Below, one piece after another: positions 5,372 to 6,496 of a stretch of 6,496 nt of DNA (position 1 is the stretch's first letter; each line of letters begins with the position of its first letter). The DNA is from Candidatus Latescibacterota bacterium (GTDB lineage Bacteria; Latescibacterota; MVCY01). Under the pieces are notes generated by a model. The model saw nothing but the letters and a program-made list of their open reading frames with translations. It searched no databases and was not told the DNA's origin. Made by a program: the position numbers and the translations under genes. The stretch spans positions 1-6,496 of the forward strand of contig DAOWIT010000046.1 in the NCBI GenBank assembly GCA_030640765.1, given 5' to 3'.

Positions 5372-6455
5372 ACTTAAAATAGGCGGCACAGGTCCCTTCC
5401 GAAGAGACCATGCAAGGACCAATAGGGTTTTCTGGGTTACATACCTTTCTAAACAGTGGACAGTCCAATGGCGTGCTGACCCCTCTGAGTATTGCTCCGC
5501 AGATACATTCTTTATTCTCTCTGGTCTCCTCCACTTGCACCGGGACATTGGCTTCAGCGTCAAAGGCCGAAAAGCACTCTTTGATTTTCAACCCACTTTC
5601 GGGAATACTCCCCAGGCCGCGCCAGGCTGATTCTTCAACCTCAAAGACCTCTTTCATCAAATTTAAGGCCCTGGGGTTACCTTCTTCTTTTACTGACCGT
5701 CTGTACTGTATCTGCACTTTGGGAGTCTCTGAATTAACTATTTGTTGAGTAAGCATAAAGATCGCCTGCACTATGTCCAAAGGTTCAAATCCTGTAACTA
5801 CACAAGGAATATTATATTGCTCAGAAATAGACTCATAGGGTTTGCTGCCGATAATAGTGCTTACATGGCCCGGACAGATAAAGCCATCAATATGTAGATC
5901 TTCGTAACTAACCAGCGCTTGCATAGCTGGTGGGATCAGTTTATGCCCGGAAAAGGCAAAGAAGTTCTGAATATTCTTCTCCTGAGCAATTTTGATGGTA
6001 GCCGCCACTGTGGGAGCGGTGGTCTCAAACCCTATTGCTAAGAAGATAATCTTCTTTCCAGTATTCTCCTGGGCTATCTTCAACGCCTCCAGAGGGGAGT
6101 AGACTATAACCACATCGCCACCGTAACCCTTCTCTTTCTCTAAACTGGAACTGGAGCCGGGTACCCTCAGCATATCGCCAAAAGTGGTTATGATTACATC
6201 GTCTTTCCTGGCATAAGCAATAGCTTCGTCTAAATAATGATTGGGAGTGACGCACACAGGACAGCCCGGCCCAGAAAGAAGACGGATGTTTGAGGGAAGC
6301 AACCTCCGCAGTCCTGACCGGAAGATGGCCATAGTATGCGTGCCACAGACCTCCATCAGAACTATTCGCTTCGGGTGACTCTGGGAAGTCGAATGGATTT
6401 TACCTAACAATTTTTGAACAATTTCAGTGTCTGAATAGTCGTCCACATATTTCAT
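5352..6455 (-). CDS. hypD: Hydrogenase maturation factor HypD
   Basis: A 367-residue iron-sulfur protein that, with HypC, forms the scaffold where iron receives its CN and CO ligands before transfer to the hydrogenase large subunit. Conserved parts: MEVCGTHT (34-41, Cys37), GPGCPVCVTP (62-71, Cys65 and Cys68), TFGDMLRVPGSSSSL (91-105), IGFETTAP (141-148), PGHVSTIIG (195-203), GFEPLD (222-227), WRGLG (278-282) and a C-terminal Cys set CIC (317-319), Cys332 and Cys339 that fits the 4Fe-4S site, then CMVSSEGTCAAY (348-359). The ATG at 6455 gives the family N-terminus MKYVDDYSD and is preceded by AGGAGAG at 6465-6471. A GTG at 6488 would add 11 residues but is less likely. It overlaps hypE downstream; hypC would be expected just beyond the right edge. 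Confidence 0.96.
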   Translation of the reverse strand: MKYVDDYSDTEIVQKLLGKIHSTSQSHPKRIVLMEVCGTHTMAIFRSGLRRLLPSNIRLLSGPGCPVCVTPNHYLDEAIAYARKDDVIITTFGDMLRVPGSSSSLEKEKGYGGDVVIVYSPLEALKIAQENTGKKIIFLAIGFETTAPTVAATIKIAQEKNIQNFFAFSGHKLIPPAMQALVSYEDLHIDGFICPGHVSTIIGSKPYESISEQYNIPCVVTGFEPLDIVQAIFMLTQQIVNSETPKVQIQYRRSVKEEGNPRALNLMKEVFEVEESAWRGLGSIPESGLKIKECFSAFDAEANVPVQVEETRENKECICGAILRGVSTPLDCPLFRKVCNPENPIGPCMVSSEGTCAAYFKYGDYGK

Positions 6456-6464
6456 GCCGTGAAA

Positions 6465-6471
6465 CTCTCCT
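6465..6471 (-). promoter_or_regulatory. Shine-Dalgarno site of hypD
   Basis: AGGAGAG on the minus strand, 9 nt before the ATG at 6455. It favours this ATG over the in-frame GTG at 6488, which lies upstream of the site. Confidence 0.65.
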
Positions 6472-6496
6472 GGGAAACTTAGACCCACGAATAAAT

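Noticed and set aside
5372..5563. N-terminal extension of hypE by 64 codons up to an ATG at 5563
   Set aside because: This stretch is the 3' part of hypD read in another frame. HypD there carries conserved Cys motifs, while the extension has no similarity to HypE, which normally begins just before the LAHGSGG motif.
6456..6488. GTG start of hypD at 6488
   Set aside because: The ribosome binding site AGGAGAG at 6465-6471 lies downstream of the GTG, and the ATG at 6455 gives the usual HypD N-terminus.
6479..6496. Tail of a hypC gene at the right edge (frame ending in TAA at 6479-6481)
   Set aside because: hypC is expected here from common gene order, but only five codons are visible and the C-terminus of HypC is too variable to recognise.

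Overview
The window carries seven protein genes or parts of genes and one tRNA gene. All protein genes lie on the minus strand; only tRNA-Lys is on the plus strand. The base composition looks moderate (mid-40s percent GC by eye). NiFe-hydrogenase maturation genes, a hexameric-type glutamate dehydrogenase, a PII protein and GTCATTCC-type dispersed inverted repeats suggest an anaerobic or facultative bacterium, perhaps from an environmental metagenome. The phylum cannot be assigned from this sequence.

Layout in the direction of minus-strand transcription, right to left. (1) hypD (6455-5352) and hypE (5371-4334) overlap by up to 20 nt. They are two steps of the pathway that builds the Fe(CN)2CO part of the NiFe-hydrogenase cofactor; no hydrogenase structural gene is in view. 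(2) A stretch of about 550 bp without protein genes (3783-4333) separates the hyp genes from a convergent tRNA-Lys(UUU). It holds a terminator-like hairpin for the tRNA, a 162-bp MITE-like element made of nested inverted repeats, a strong 15-bp hairpin suited to end transcription from both sides, and a 16-bp perfect palindrome. (3) tRNA-Lys (3710-3782, plus) has a textbook TTGACA-N17-TATATT promoter in the 46-bp gap it shares with a divergent ROK-family regulator gene (3663-2437). The regulator has a winged-helix N-terminus and a ROK domain whose usual catalytic Asp is replaced. (4) A cluster of nested inverted repeats (2234-2410) fills most of the gap between the ROK gene and the next genes. 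(5) A probable nitrogen operon follows: a PII signalling protein (glnB/glnK type), glutamate dehydrogenase, and a protein-L-isoaspartate methyltransferase that runs off the left edge.

The most interesting feature is the PII gene. Its fold and ATP/2-oxoglutarate residues are kept, but the T-loop is one residue short, rich in Arg/Lys, and has no Tyr or Ser, so the classical uridylylation or phosphorylation switch cannot operate. It sits directly upstream of gdhA rather than beside amtB or glnA. A PII variant dedicated to glutamate dehydrogenase is a reasonable but unproven reading. A second oddity is that the methyltransferase begins with a lipoprotein-like signal segment, supported by a good Shine-Dalgarno sequence at a TTG start.
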